A DNA stretch of 64,000 nt from Gordius sp. MW1 (taxonomy: Eukaryota > Nematomorpha > Gordioida > Gordea > Gordiidae): contig OZ038531.1 of NCBI GenBank assembly GCA_964036665.1, positions 9,982,168 through 10,046,167 on the forward strand. Reading direction: 5' to 3'. Below the pieces are notes generated by a model. That model did not search any database. It had not been told where the DNA came from and saw only the letters and a program-made list of their open reading frames with translations. Positions within the stretch are counted from its first letter, which is position 1. The number at the start of each line of letters is the position of its first letter. The position numbers and the translations under genes are program-made. Below are positions 48,931-59,200 of the stretch, one piece after another.

Positions 48931-50295
48931 TAGAGCTGTTTAAAGTTCCTTTTAAAAAGGAACTTGTCAAGTTCCAGTTCCTTTTTTAAATTTTTTTTTA
49001 AATGTACAAACATCTTTTATTAATTCATAAAACCAATATATTATATATTACAATTTATTAAAATCATCAGGTAATAAATGTTTATTTGATTTTAACAAAA
49101 TATTATTTTCAAAGTTGTCATCTAAAAGACATGTTCGCTTGTCTCCAAATAAAATTTTGCCCAAGCTAAATAATCTTTCCACAGGGGCACTTGATGGTAA
49201 TGGCATATTATATTTAATAAATAGTTTTTTTAAATGGGGAAAACTGTCTAAAAGACGTATATTTCGGCTTATAGAAAGCACAAAACTTTCAATTAATTCA
49301 TTCTTTCATCAATTTTTAATTTAAAAAAAATCCATTTCTGATAAACTAGGTCCAGCCTGTTGAGATTAAGGAACAAACAAATTGATATCTTCTAAAATAT
49401 TTGCTTTCATGTACGCAGCGCATACTTTGCGAATCCAATTCCAATCTGTTTTAAAAGCAGGATGGAGAAGAGCCGCCGACAGATTTTCTTTGCTAAAAAG
49501 ATCCAAAAATCTATTAATTAGCTAGACTAGACGTTATAAATAATATTAAACCTGTTATTAATGCCTTGAGTGATAGCATCTTTTAATAACTTACACCATT
49601 TCAAAGAGCCCATAGCTTCAATTTTCATCAATATTTGAGTGATTGTCGGGGTAAAATATGCAAGATACATATAGCTTTGCCCTTCCAAAAACTCAATTGC
49701 CTTTGCAATTGGTTCCATGACCTTTAAAAACAATTTTAAAATAATGCTAAGGTTAAAATTAAAATAAAATTTTACATCGAAATATTCTGCATAAAATCAC
49801 ATTCATGTGATGTGAAATTTTAAAGATTCAGCTTGTCACATACACTTTGTAACCCATCAAATTGTCCCTTTATAATGGAAGTTATGTGCCTCATAGAATT
49901 ATATAAGGAATTCCATCTTGTAATTACAGGACATATAAAATAACAACCAAGTTGTTTTTTAATCAACTCAGATCTACCTTGCAAGTTCCACAACTGCTGG
50001 CATTTGTGCACTACCAATGAGCATATTTTTTATACTTTTCATTGGTATTTATGTATTTCGTCACATCAGTTGTAGATAAATCGAAAAATTTATGTAACAA
50101 ACACTACCGTGAATAAAATAGTAATTAATATTTAAATTAGAAATTAATTTAAAAAATTTTAATGCAAATTGAAATTGGCAAAAGGAACTTAAAAGGAACT
50201 TGTAAGTAGTTCCTTTTGCGATAAATTGAGAAAAAAAGAAACTAGTTCCAGTTCCTCATTTTTTTTTACAGGAACTAGTTCCTTTAACAGCTCTA
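48931..50295 (-). mobile_element. hAT transposon with decayed transposase (1.37 kb)
   Basis: Ends TAGAGCTGTT and its inverted copy AACAGCTCTA, each followed inward by AAGTTCCTTTT / GGAACTAGTTCC words. Flanking octamers GTTACTAC and CTTAATAC agree at 6 of 8 positions, compatible with a hAT duplication. On the minus strand three reading pieces are consistent with a hAT transposase: ITRWNSLYNSM (49820-50017), FLEGQSYMYLAYFTPTITQI (49527-49733) and the C-terminal dimerisation motif LPSSAPVERLFSLG (49048-49281). The pieces are separated by stops and the N-terminal zinc-finger part is absent, so it is inactive. Confidence 0.88.
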
Positions 50296-50303
50296 CTTAA
50301 TAC

Positions 50304-50815
50304 ATACATAATACTAAAAAAATTGTTTTTGTCATGAGCCAAATTAGTTTAAAAGGAGGAAATTTTTGTGGTAGTACTAATTGTGGCTAAAAATTTATAA
50401 CAGAAAACCAAAATTAACTAAAAGTTAAAATATTGTGCTTTCCAAATTTGATGTCTCTCGCGTTCCTTGTAAAAGTAAATTGTGTTCTATCTCATAAAAG
50501 TTGTGTAGAACTACAACATTGACTAGGTAGACTGCTTATCAACTCACAAAATGTGTACCCTTTTTTCCGCCATCTTGACTGGCACATTGTAAAGTGGTGA
50601 TCATATAGAAATTCGTAATTTTCGCAAAATAAATAATCTTAAAAAGGTAAATAAAAAATATTGAATTGGGTAGGTATCAAAAACAGCATTCTAAAATAAA
50701 TATCATGTTTGTTTAATAAATATAGCGCCATCTATATTATGTATAATATTAATTTATTGACGTTCGTTCAAATTTGTTATAAACTAGTGAGAAAGGTAAA
50801 TTAACTATTATTGAA
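50304..50815. other. Intergenic, no gene seen
   Basis: AT-rich spacer without recognised content. Confidence 0.4.
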
Positions 50816-51115
50816 CGTACCTTTGTGATTAGTTAATGAATCTATGCAAGCATATAATAAATTGTAACAATATATAGTTTTTTAATTTAACATAGCGTCT
50901 TTAGCCAACCTAATACCCATATTATAAGTGGATAAAGGTAACTTTGTGATTAGTTAATGAATATATGCAAGCATATAATAAATTGTAACTATATATAGTT
51001 TCTAATTTAACATAACGTCTATAGCCATACTAATACCTATATTATAAGTGGATAAACGTAAGTTTGTGATTAGTTAATGAATATATGCAAGCATATAATA
51101 AATTATAATGCTATA
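50816..51115 (+). repeat. Tandem repeat, about 120-bp unit, two and a half copies
   Basis: TTTGTGATTAGTTAATGAAT starts at 50822, 50943 and 51063 (periods 121 and 120). The unit includes ATGCAAGCATATAATAAATT and ATTATAAGTGGATAAA. Confidence 0.9.
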
Positions 51116-51399
51116 TTGTTTTTTAACATTTTAGCGGGCAATAAAAATAAATAGTGAATTACAAAACTGAAGAGGTCGTTTAATAAAAAACAATATATGG
51201 GTCTACAAAAATTATTCTGAATAAAAGATAAGTGGCATGATAAAAATCGAATTTTTTAAAGGAGAATTGTTAATTGTATTTATTAACCCTTAAGAGTATT
51301 TAGGGGTGTGAAAAACCCCACCGTATTATAATTTAAAATCATATAAACAGTTTTAGATTTAGTTTGGTTTTATAGGGTCCTTTTAAAGTTATTAATAAG

Positions 51400-51818
51400 T
51401 AGAGATGCACCGATACCACTATTTTATGCCGATACCAATACCAGCCGATACTTAAGATTTTTTTGCCGATACCGATACCATGCCGATACTTATAATAAAA
51501 AAAAATTTTATACTAAAAAATATATGCAAATTAAATATTATAAATTAAGTCACATCCAAATTTTGGTAGATCAGAATTTTGACGATAAAACAATTGTAAA
51601 GAAATATTTATAGCCAATCAAATGAAACAATTTTCAAAAAATTTAAAAAGTCCTCTATTTTTTAATGGTAGGAGATACTATAAATATTATTTTTTGAGTT
51701 TCATATTGAAAAAGGTATCGGCTTGGTAATTGCCGATACTAGCAAAGTATCGGGCCGATTCTTTTGGCAAGGTATCGGCGCCGATACCATGCCGATACTT
51801 GGTATCGGTGCATCTCTA
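51400..51818. mobile_element. hAT-type MITE with CGATACC repeats (419 bp)
   Basis: Perfect 17-bp ends TAGAGATGCACCGATAC / GTATCGGTGCATCTCTA and a perfect 8-bp duplication TTAATAAG at 51392-51399 and 51819-51826. Subterminal DNA repeats GCCGATACC, as in the 3355 element although the terminal bases differ. Non-coding. Confidence 0.93.
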
Positions 51819-52040
51819 TTAATAAGCCTAAACTATTTTTTGGTAAAATCAAGCTCAACCTGATGATAACCTAGCACATAAATGATTACATAATTAGGAT
51901 TCACTATTATACAAAATATGTATATAAGAATCAATAATGAAAGTTTATAGCTTTACCTGTCCTGGAAAATCAAAAATTGTTGGAATGGCATTTTCTCTTA
52001 ATTCATCATATTTTTCTGAAGTTGGATAGTATATGCATAG

Positions 52041-52185
52041 CATGGGCGTAGCCAGGTTTTGAATTAGGGGGGGGGGGGTAAAACGTTTAAAAGTTCATTT
52101 AGAGGGGGCAAAACATTAATTTTTTTAATTTTTCAATGTTTTTGCATTGAAAATTTTTCCCCCCGTAAATTAGGGGGGTGGGGGG
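52041..52185. mobile_element. G-rich CGTAGCC MITE, right end eroded (145 bp)
   Basis: The left end is CATGGGCGTAGCCAGG followed by a (G)12 run and AAACGTTTAAAAGTTCA, matching the element at 54564. The 8-bp ATGCATAG occurs on both sides (52033-52040 and 52186-52193), but the right inverted end is missing and replaced by a G-run. Confidence 0.7.
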
Positions 52186-52193
52186 ATGCATAG

Positions 52194-52690
52194 ACTAAAT
52201 AGACTGCTCATTCCCTTTAAAAATGATGCAATTTTGACCGCCATGTTGAACTAATATTAGGAAACCAACTATTTCAACGTTATAATGGGTTTCTATATAC
52301 ACTCTCTATTTATTAAAAAAATTTATCATAATAATTAACGTTCGCTCGCGTTTCGCTTATATGTTTGTTTGATTCCCTGTTGTTATAATAAATTATACTC
52401 TCCTAACTTAATAGTTTAAACATTACTAAAGTGGTGAATTAAATACCACATATAATTTTAAGTTAAGACTTATATCATATCATAAAAAAATGCTTTGTAT
52501 AAACGATTAAATATTTTTGATTATGTTATAATAATAAAATATTTAAAAAAAAACATCAAATTAATGGATTATTATATTTAAAGCGCCATCTATATATAGT
52601 TTTATTAATTGCTATGCAACTTATTTTTAGTATACACATTGCAAATTTTTATTTAATGCTGCTAAGAGGATGTTATTTTTTAGGGGAAAT
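52194..52690. other. Intergenic, no gene seen
   Basis: AT-rich. AATTGCTATGCAACTTATT at 52607 is another isolated match to the palindromic terminal motif of the composite element. Confidence 0.4.
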
Positions 52691-52739
52691 CTATTAAAAT
52701 AGCAGATAAGCAAAAATTAAATACAAAAAAAAAACATAA

Positions 52740-53060
52740 AAAAAAATATATATTAGGCTAAATATATATATCAATTTAGACTTAGAGAAGATATTATGAA
52801 TATAATAAATTAAATATATTCTATTAATAGATAAGATATATATACAAAAAAACATAGTAATATACAGAAAAGAGAACAAAAAATATATTAGGCTAAATGT
52901 AAATATCAATTTAGACTTAGAGAACATATTAAGAATATAATAAATTAAATATATCCTATTAATAGAAAAGAATTATATACAAAAAACGTAATAATATACA
53001 GAAAAGGGGAAAAAAATATATTAGGCTAAATGTTATATCAATTTAGACTTAGAGAACATA
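52740..53060 (+). repeat. Tandem repeat, about 132-136 bp unit
   Basis: ATTAGGCTAAAT with TATCAATTTAGACTTAGAGA recurs at 52752, 52888 and 53020. The open frame of 77 codons on the minus strand across it is a translation of the repeat. Confidence 0.88.
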
Positions 53061-53145
53061 TTAAGAATATAAAAAATTGAATATATTTTTTTTCCTATTT
53101 AAATTTAATTTTCGCCAAAAGTTAATTATGCTTTTTATATGACAT

Positions 53146-53873
53146 CAGGCGCGCAGCCAGGATTTTAACGAGAAAATTTTCCCCATTTTATTTGTAATTA
53201 AAAGTTAAAACAACCAAAAAGTCGGGCTCGCTGCTGGGCCCACTTGGCTAAGGGGTCGGGCAGGCTACCGTTCTAAATTAAGATTTTTAAGTAGGCCTGG
53301 GCGGGCACCATAATGAGATTTTTTATATAATTTACTATTTCTATGTCACTTTTCTATTTATAAAAATTCTAGAATTAGATCAAAATTTTTAAAAAATAAG
53401 ACAAAATTAATGCTTGAAATTTAAAATCTTCATTTTAGGCCCGGCTGTTAGGACAGCATTAGTGAATTGGGCAATTAAAGGGTTTTGACTGGCCTTGGCA
53501 GGCAATTAAATTATCAAACAGTGATGGGTTCTAGCAGAAAATTTTAGACCAATGATAAATGATAACCCTATTAATAATATATAGAATGAGGAACATTATA
53601 ATAATCGCTTAGTTATCTACTGGTGTTTTCACGGGAAATAATTCAAATAAGTTTTTTTTCATAGCAATTTTCACAATCATATTAGGAAATTTTACCATTT
53701 TGTCAAAAATTAATAAAAAAATTAGATGTATATATTATGTTTCCAGGTTTTTGTAAGTGTCTTAAAGTTTTAGATGTAACTAAACTATAATTTTTTATCC
53801 CATTTAATTTAGATATAAATCATAAAACAGGGGGGGGGGATTTCCCGTTCCCCCCCCCTTATTTACGCCACTG
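53146..53873. mobile_element. hAT-type element with CAGtGGCG ends (728 bp)
   Basis: Left end CAGGCGCGCAGCCAGG and, inward from the right, CAGTGGCGTAAATAAGGGG, flanked by a perfect 8-bp TATGACAT at 53138-53145 and 53874-53881. Contains internal GC-rich islands (GGGCTCGCTGCTGGGCCC; TAGGCCTGGGCGGGC) that may be a nested fragment of another MITE. No transposase. Confidence 0.8.
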
Positions 53874-53881
53874 TATGACAT

Positions 53882-54563
53882 TCTTAATTTTTATGCTTAA
53901 CAATAAAACAAATTATATCATATCTCTGTCGGCCGATTTAAAACAAATTTCCAATATAACATGACCAAATAGAATAATTAAATTGTTAGAATTTTAAATA
54001 ATATCTAAGATTAAATCTGAAATAATAAAGCATTGAAACGCTTTAAAAAATTATTTTTATCTTTACAAATTAAAAAAGGTTTTATTTTAAATAGGAAGCT
54101 ACGATAAAAGAATAGCAGATACCCCATATAAATTTTCTAATAAAAATTAAAAAAAGTGGTTTATATCGATACGTAGTTTAAATTCAAAAAAGAAAAGCAA
54201 TTTTTTGCCACTAGCATCGTGTGAACATTTTTCATCAAAATTTTAACATTTAATAAACATTGGTCAAAGCTCAAAGGTGTACAAAAGGATTCACATTTAA
54301 ATGCTATTTATTTATAATGCACAAATATATGCAGAACTGTGTTGAGAAATTTTGGTAAAATAATAAAATCTTGAGATCCCTTCACTAAATACATAATGAT
54401 ATTATTTACTGTCAATTTTTGTAATATAATTAGTTGTATAAAAGCGGTGATCATTTCCCTCCACCCATTTAATCAATCCAGCCCCACCACTTTTTACAAC
54501 GAATTACACTATAAAATACATATTTTATATATGTTATAATATATGTATCGAGTTATATAGACT
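53882..54563. other. Intergenic, no gene seen
   Basis: AT-rich with no recognised content. Confidence 0.4.
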
Positions 54564-54749
54564 CATGGACGTAGCCGGTTTTGGATTAGGAGGGGGGGGG
54601 GGGCGAAACGTTTAAAAGTTCAATTATGGATGGGGGGGGGCAAAACCTACTTTTTTTTAATTTTTAAGAGTTTTTGCATTGAAATTTTTTTGTTTTCGTC
54701 ATTTAGGGGGGGGGGGGGTGGCGGCCGCCCCCCCCTGGCTACATCCATG
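54564..54749. mobile_element. G-rich CGTAGCC MITE (186 bp)
   Basis: Ends CATGGACGTAGCCGG and (inward from right) CATGGATGTAGCCAGG; flanking octamers TATAGACT and TATAGGCT differ at one position. Three poly-G runs (11-14 G) and the AAACGTTTAAAAGTTCA block shared with 52041 lie inside. The open frame crossing it (54630-54953) is not credible coding. Confidence 0.85.
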
Positions 54750-54757
54750 TATAGGCT

Positions 54758-56050
54758 CATAAAATTAATGGAATGTGTCAGAGATAGCTGGCAAGCAGAC
54801 AATTTTTATTTATTGAATCGGAAATTAAATGAAAGTTACAATGTTTTCGTTATGCAAACAATGACCCTGTTGGCTGGTGTATTCAAAAATGTAGGCATAA
54901 GACTTTTGTTATTGTGGCCTCTTAGGCTAACCTCAGATGGATTTAAGGGATAACATTTTAGCAGTCGAACTGCTATTACAATTTTAGTACATAAACACAA
55001 AATTAAAGGTTTATAGCATTAAACTACAAAATATCATTTGCATGGAGTCGATTTATTGAAATCACTCAAAAATGGAAATTAATAAAAAAAAAATAATGAA
55101 AATGCATTCAATAATTTTGCGTAGGCCCGTGCATAAGCTAGAAAATTACTTTAACACCGTAATGATTAGTTTTTTGAGAAAGCATAAGTCATAATGTTAA
55201 CTAATGTGTACCGATCCTTTAACATTTTTAACATAAAATAATTTGGTAATAATAACGTATCTGTTCAATTTAATGTAAATCGGCTTTCATATAAATATAG
55301 AATCGCTTACAGGCCACTAATATACAGTTAAGTATAGAGATTTGATAGATGTAAATTTGAACTATTGCCTTAATTCTAAAATGAATGGTCTTGATCATTA
55401 GATTCAAAAATTTTAGAACGAAGCGTTGTTATCAACAATGTATTCACAGACACAAATAATAATAATCGACGACGGGTTATGGGAATATTGGTAACGCTTA
55501 TAATTTAAAACATTCACGATGTTAAATATCTTCAATGTATTGATAACGTCAAACAAAACGACGTTTAAAGAGTCTGGTAGAAATATTGGGGCGAAGTTAA
55601 AGGGAAATGGTTAATGGTCACTGATAGCCGATACAATCGTTATATCGCAGGAATGTAAGGCTAAATGAGAGAGTTTTATGAATGTAGACATACGCTCTTT
55701 TTAAAACGACTTTGTTATGCATACTGTATTAACGTGAGACATAGTATATTTTGTATTTATCGACAAGGTTATTGGTAAGAGAAGCGTCTTTACAAAACGT
55801 ATGATAATGGGTGGGTAGTAAGTATAATTGATACAAAAAAAAGACGACGAGACGAAATTTAGGTTGATATCGCCGATGTTATGTTATACACGTACTAAAA
55901 TAAACATCTCACATCCTTTGTAGGCAAAAAAAATAATTAGCCCCAAAATTTAGCGTGCCACGGTGTATGTTAGGTGGGCATTGGTTGGCGAGAGGTAACT
56001 GGGGGATAAGGGACCAAATCACATTTAAGGCCCCTTAGACGGTCGAATGA
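54758..56050. other. Intergenic, downstream of ATP6V0C, no gene seen
   Basis: From about 55400 composition becomes more balanced and C/G-containing (CGACGACGGGTTATGGG, TTGATAACGTCAAACAAAACG) but no recognisable reading frame exists on either strand. Confidence 0.4.
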
Positions 56051-56055
56051 AAATA

Positions 56056-56061
56056 TTTATT
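56056..56061 (-). other. Candidate ATP6V0C polyadenylation signal
   Basis: TTTATT on the plus strand (AATAAA on the minus) 173 bp past the ATP6V0C stop codon. Confidence 0.35.
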
Positions 56062-56233
56062 TAATATATTTTTGTGTTACTACAATAAAAAATGTGGGCA
56101 AGCCAGGAGGGAGCACGACACTTAGTACCCCTTAGTTACACATCTGGGGTTGACAAAAAGGAGGAGGGGGAGGGGGGAAGGAGATAAGAGCGAGTTTTAT
56201 AGGTTGTTGTAGGTGCTGTAGTGGTGAAGTAAT

Positions 56234-59200
56234 CTATCGCGACACCAACATGATAGAAACAATGAGACCGTACAAACCCAAAACTTCGGCGAAAATGAGG
56301 ATGAGGATCATGCCAACAAACAATCGTGGTTGTTGAGCCGTCCCACGGACCCCAGCATCTCCCACGATCCCTATGGCAAATCCGGCTGCCAGCCCACTCA
56401 AACCGACACTAAGACCGGCCCCGAGATCCAGAAAGCCCCTGAATGCAATTGAATAAAGTAATTATATTATTGAATGACATATTCACAAATATATATATAA
56501 AGCCTGTGTTAAGTCTCCTATTAGCTAGGAATATTAAAAAAACCCGATGCACCTACATGTAAATATGAACAAAGTTGTAGAATATAGATTATGGGCGTAG
56601 CCAGCATTGGGTTTAGAGGGGGCCCATAATGTTTAGGGAGAAGCAAAATGATCATTCTTTGAAATTTTAGCCTTAATTGGAATCAATATTTGGATTTAGA
56701 GCTTCCTACCCCCCCCCCACCCCCTTGGCAGCGCCCATGATATAGACCCATATCTTTTACAATGTAATTTCATAAAAAATAAAGTTAAATCTGACAAGTA
56801 CGCCATTGTATCTTAGTGTTCATATATTGACCAAATCGAAAGGACTTTAAATCGTCATAACAACTATGTAATAGAGTAAATTATATGCGATACCCGACAC
56901 GTTTAAAAGGTGTCTTAAAGCTTAGGTATCAACGAGGGATATATAATGTTACATCCGCAAATCTATCAAGATTATAGATGATACAAATAATTGCACATAC
57001 TGCAATCAAACATTCAGAGTTTAATAAATTGGGTCCAAATAGTCATATTAACACTGGTCTCCAAGTGTGAAAAACCTGACATTTCACCAATTCCTTTTTT
57101 ATTTAAGAGTCACTATTTATGACACTAAATATAGAAAAATTGTAATTTTAATTAACAATTATTAACTACTTATTATAGGTTCAAAGATTAAACGCAAAAC
57201 ACTTGATTTGACTCTTATGTCAAACTATTTCGGGTAAAAATTAGACAACATGAGCTTAATTCTTGTTAAAACGCCCAACAAATTTTCAAATTCCATGTTA
57301 CACATGAGATATATCTATATTCAAGTTGTTGCGCGTTTTAAATGCCGCAGGGCTATTAAACTCCTTTTGCTCTTTATAATTTGTTTGGGATAATCAATTA
57401 ATCAAATAATTTAAAATCATTATGAATGAGCTAAAAATATAAATATAAGGATTGTAAGGGCCTTAAAAATAGGATAAATTATAACTATTACGAAACAAAT
57501 TTTGGTGAAAAATGCATCAGATCGACTAAGGTAGCATAGGTAGAAAAGCCAACGTTTTTAGATTGTTCTAAGCAATTAACATAAAATTGCGTTGGATTCA
57601 GATCAAAATGAGAAAACTAAGTATTATTACTAGCAACCGACAAAAAATTTAATCGTACACTTGCAAGCGCATCAAAACGTAAAAATAGAAGCTACATTTT
57701 GCCCCTAGCCAACTAGGAGTTCGATGAGAATGATATTTATTTTAATTTTACCCTAAATTTTAATAATCTATAAGAAGTTTAGAAATTAGGAGGATTTGTA
57801 TCAAAATTGTAGGCTCCCTTTGAACAGTGTCTGAAAAATTAGTTTTTTTATCCAAGAGCTAGTCGGAGGATGTGAAGCGTGAAAAGTATTTAAGTGGTTT
57901 AAAAAAGCGCGTCTTGAAACTCATAAAGTTTTAAAAAAGAGTTTATGTTAATTGAACCAGTCTAAAGTGTTAAAAATTCTGACAGCCGATCTCAAAACCT
58001 TTATACTTTAACAATTCGGTTCGATAAGCCTTTAATTTCTACCCAAGCTGTCAATATAAGGTAATGAACTTAATAATAGAGAGCTTTAATTTTTTAATTA
58101 ATGGAATATAATATATGCTTTAAGTGATATTTAAAGAATTTGGATGGGCTGTTAATCTATATATATTGTATAAATTCGTTTAATGCATTTATAAACGACC
58201 GTGTTTGATTTTTTTAATAATTTTTTTCCTTTTAAAACGATTAATATGTTTTAACACAAAGTCTTGGCTCTAAACTTTAAAAACCGATCAAGGTCTGGCG
58301 TCTCAAATAAAAATATATCATAAACATAAGATATTATTTAAGTTGAATAAACACTATGCTAATTTCGGGTTGCTATGAATCCTTTGTAATTTATATAATA
58401 TTTGTTTAAAAGTGGTAAGATTGGATCGATAAAATGAGTAGAGGGAAATGACACTCGATATTTCGGGCTGACAAAGCCCATCTTCAGCATTATAAAAAAG
58501 TTAAAAAAGGGGAAAAAACATTATAGAGATAAATTAAGCCAAATTAATATACATAATTGAAGAAATTACACTCGATGGCATATGAATGAGAGTTATTAAA
58601 TTATTTGATTCGCGGTTGGCACTCGTAGTAAATCTGGTCTCTTGATAATACTTAAATAGGAATCGTTTTAAACCCTTATTTCAATGTGACATTAAAAAAT
58701 TAATTTTAATTGTGCTTAACGAACAATATACTCCACATTTGCCACGTGTGTTAAGGTAACTCAAAAAGGTTATATATATGTAGCAGCGAGCGACTCACTT
58801 GTAGAGGGAGTAATTGGTTCTGCTGATGCCGTTGGCAATGAGGACGGCGATGACGAGACCGTAGATCCCGATGATCCCCGCCATAACGACCGGGATGATG
58901 GATCTCATGATGAGTTCGGGCCTCATCACAGACATCGCCGCTATACCCGTACCCGATTTGGCGGTACCGTAGGCCGCTCCCATCGCTAACAAATGCAAAA
59001 ACAAAGAAAAGAATGTTAAATGTATTTCACATGAATTAATTCAACACTTTAGGATAATATGAAAAGTTGTGTAAATATTTAAAAATCCAAGAAATAATCT
59101 ACACCGAAGGCCAAGTTCGGGTTGTAATTAATAAAAATTTGAAACTAAAAGTCAAATTGGTTCAGGGCTCAATGTTTTAGGGGAACCATTGTTATTAGAG

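Noticed and set aside
54630..54953. A 107-codon open frame
   Set aside because: It starts inside a poly-G MITE and consists of its G-run translation followed by unrelated residues; no conservation signal.
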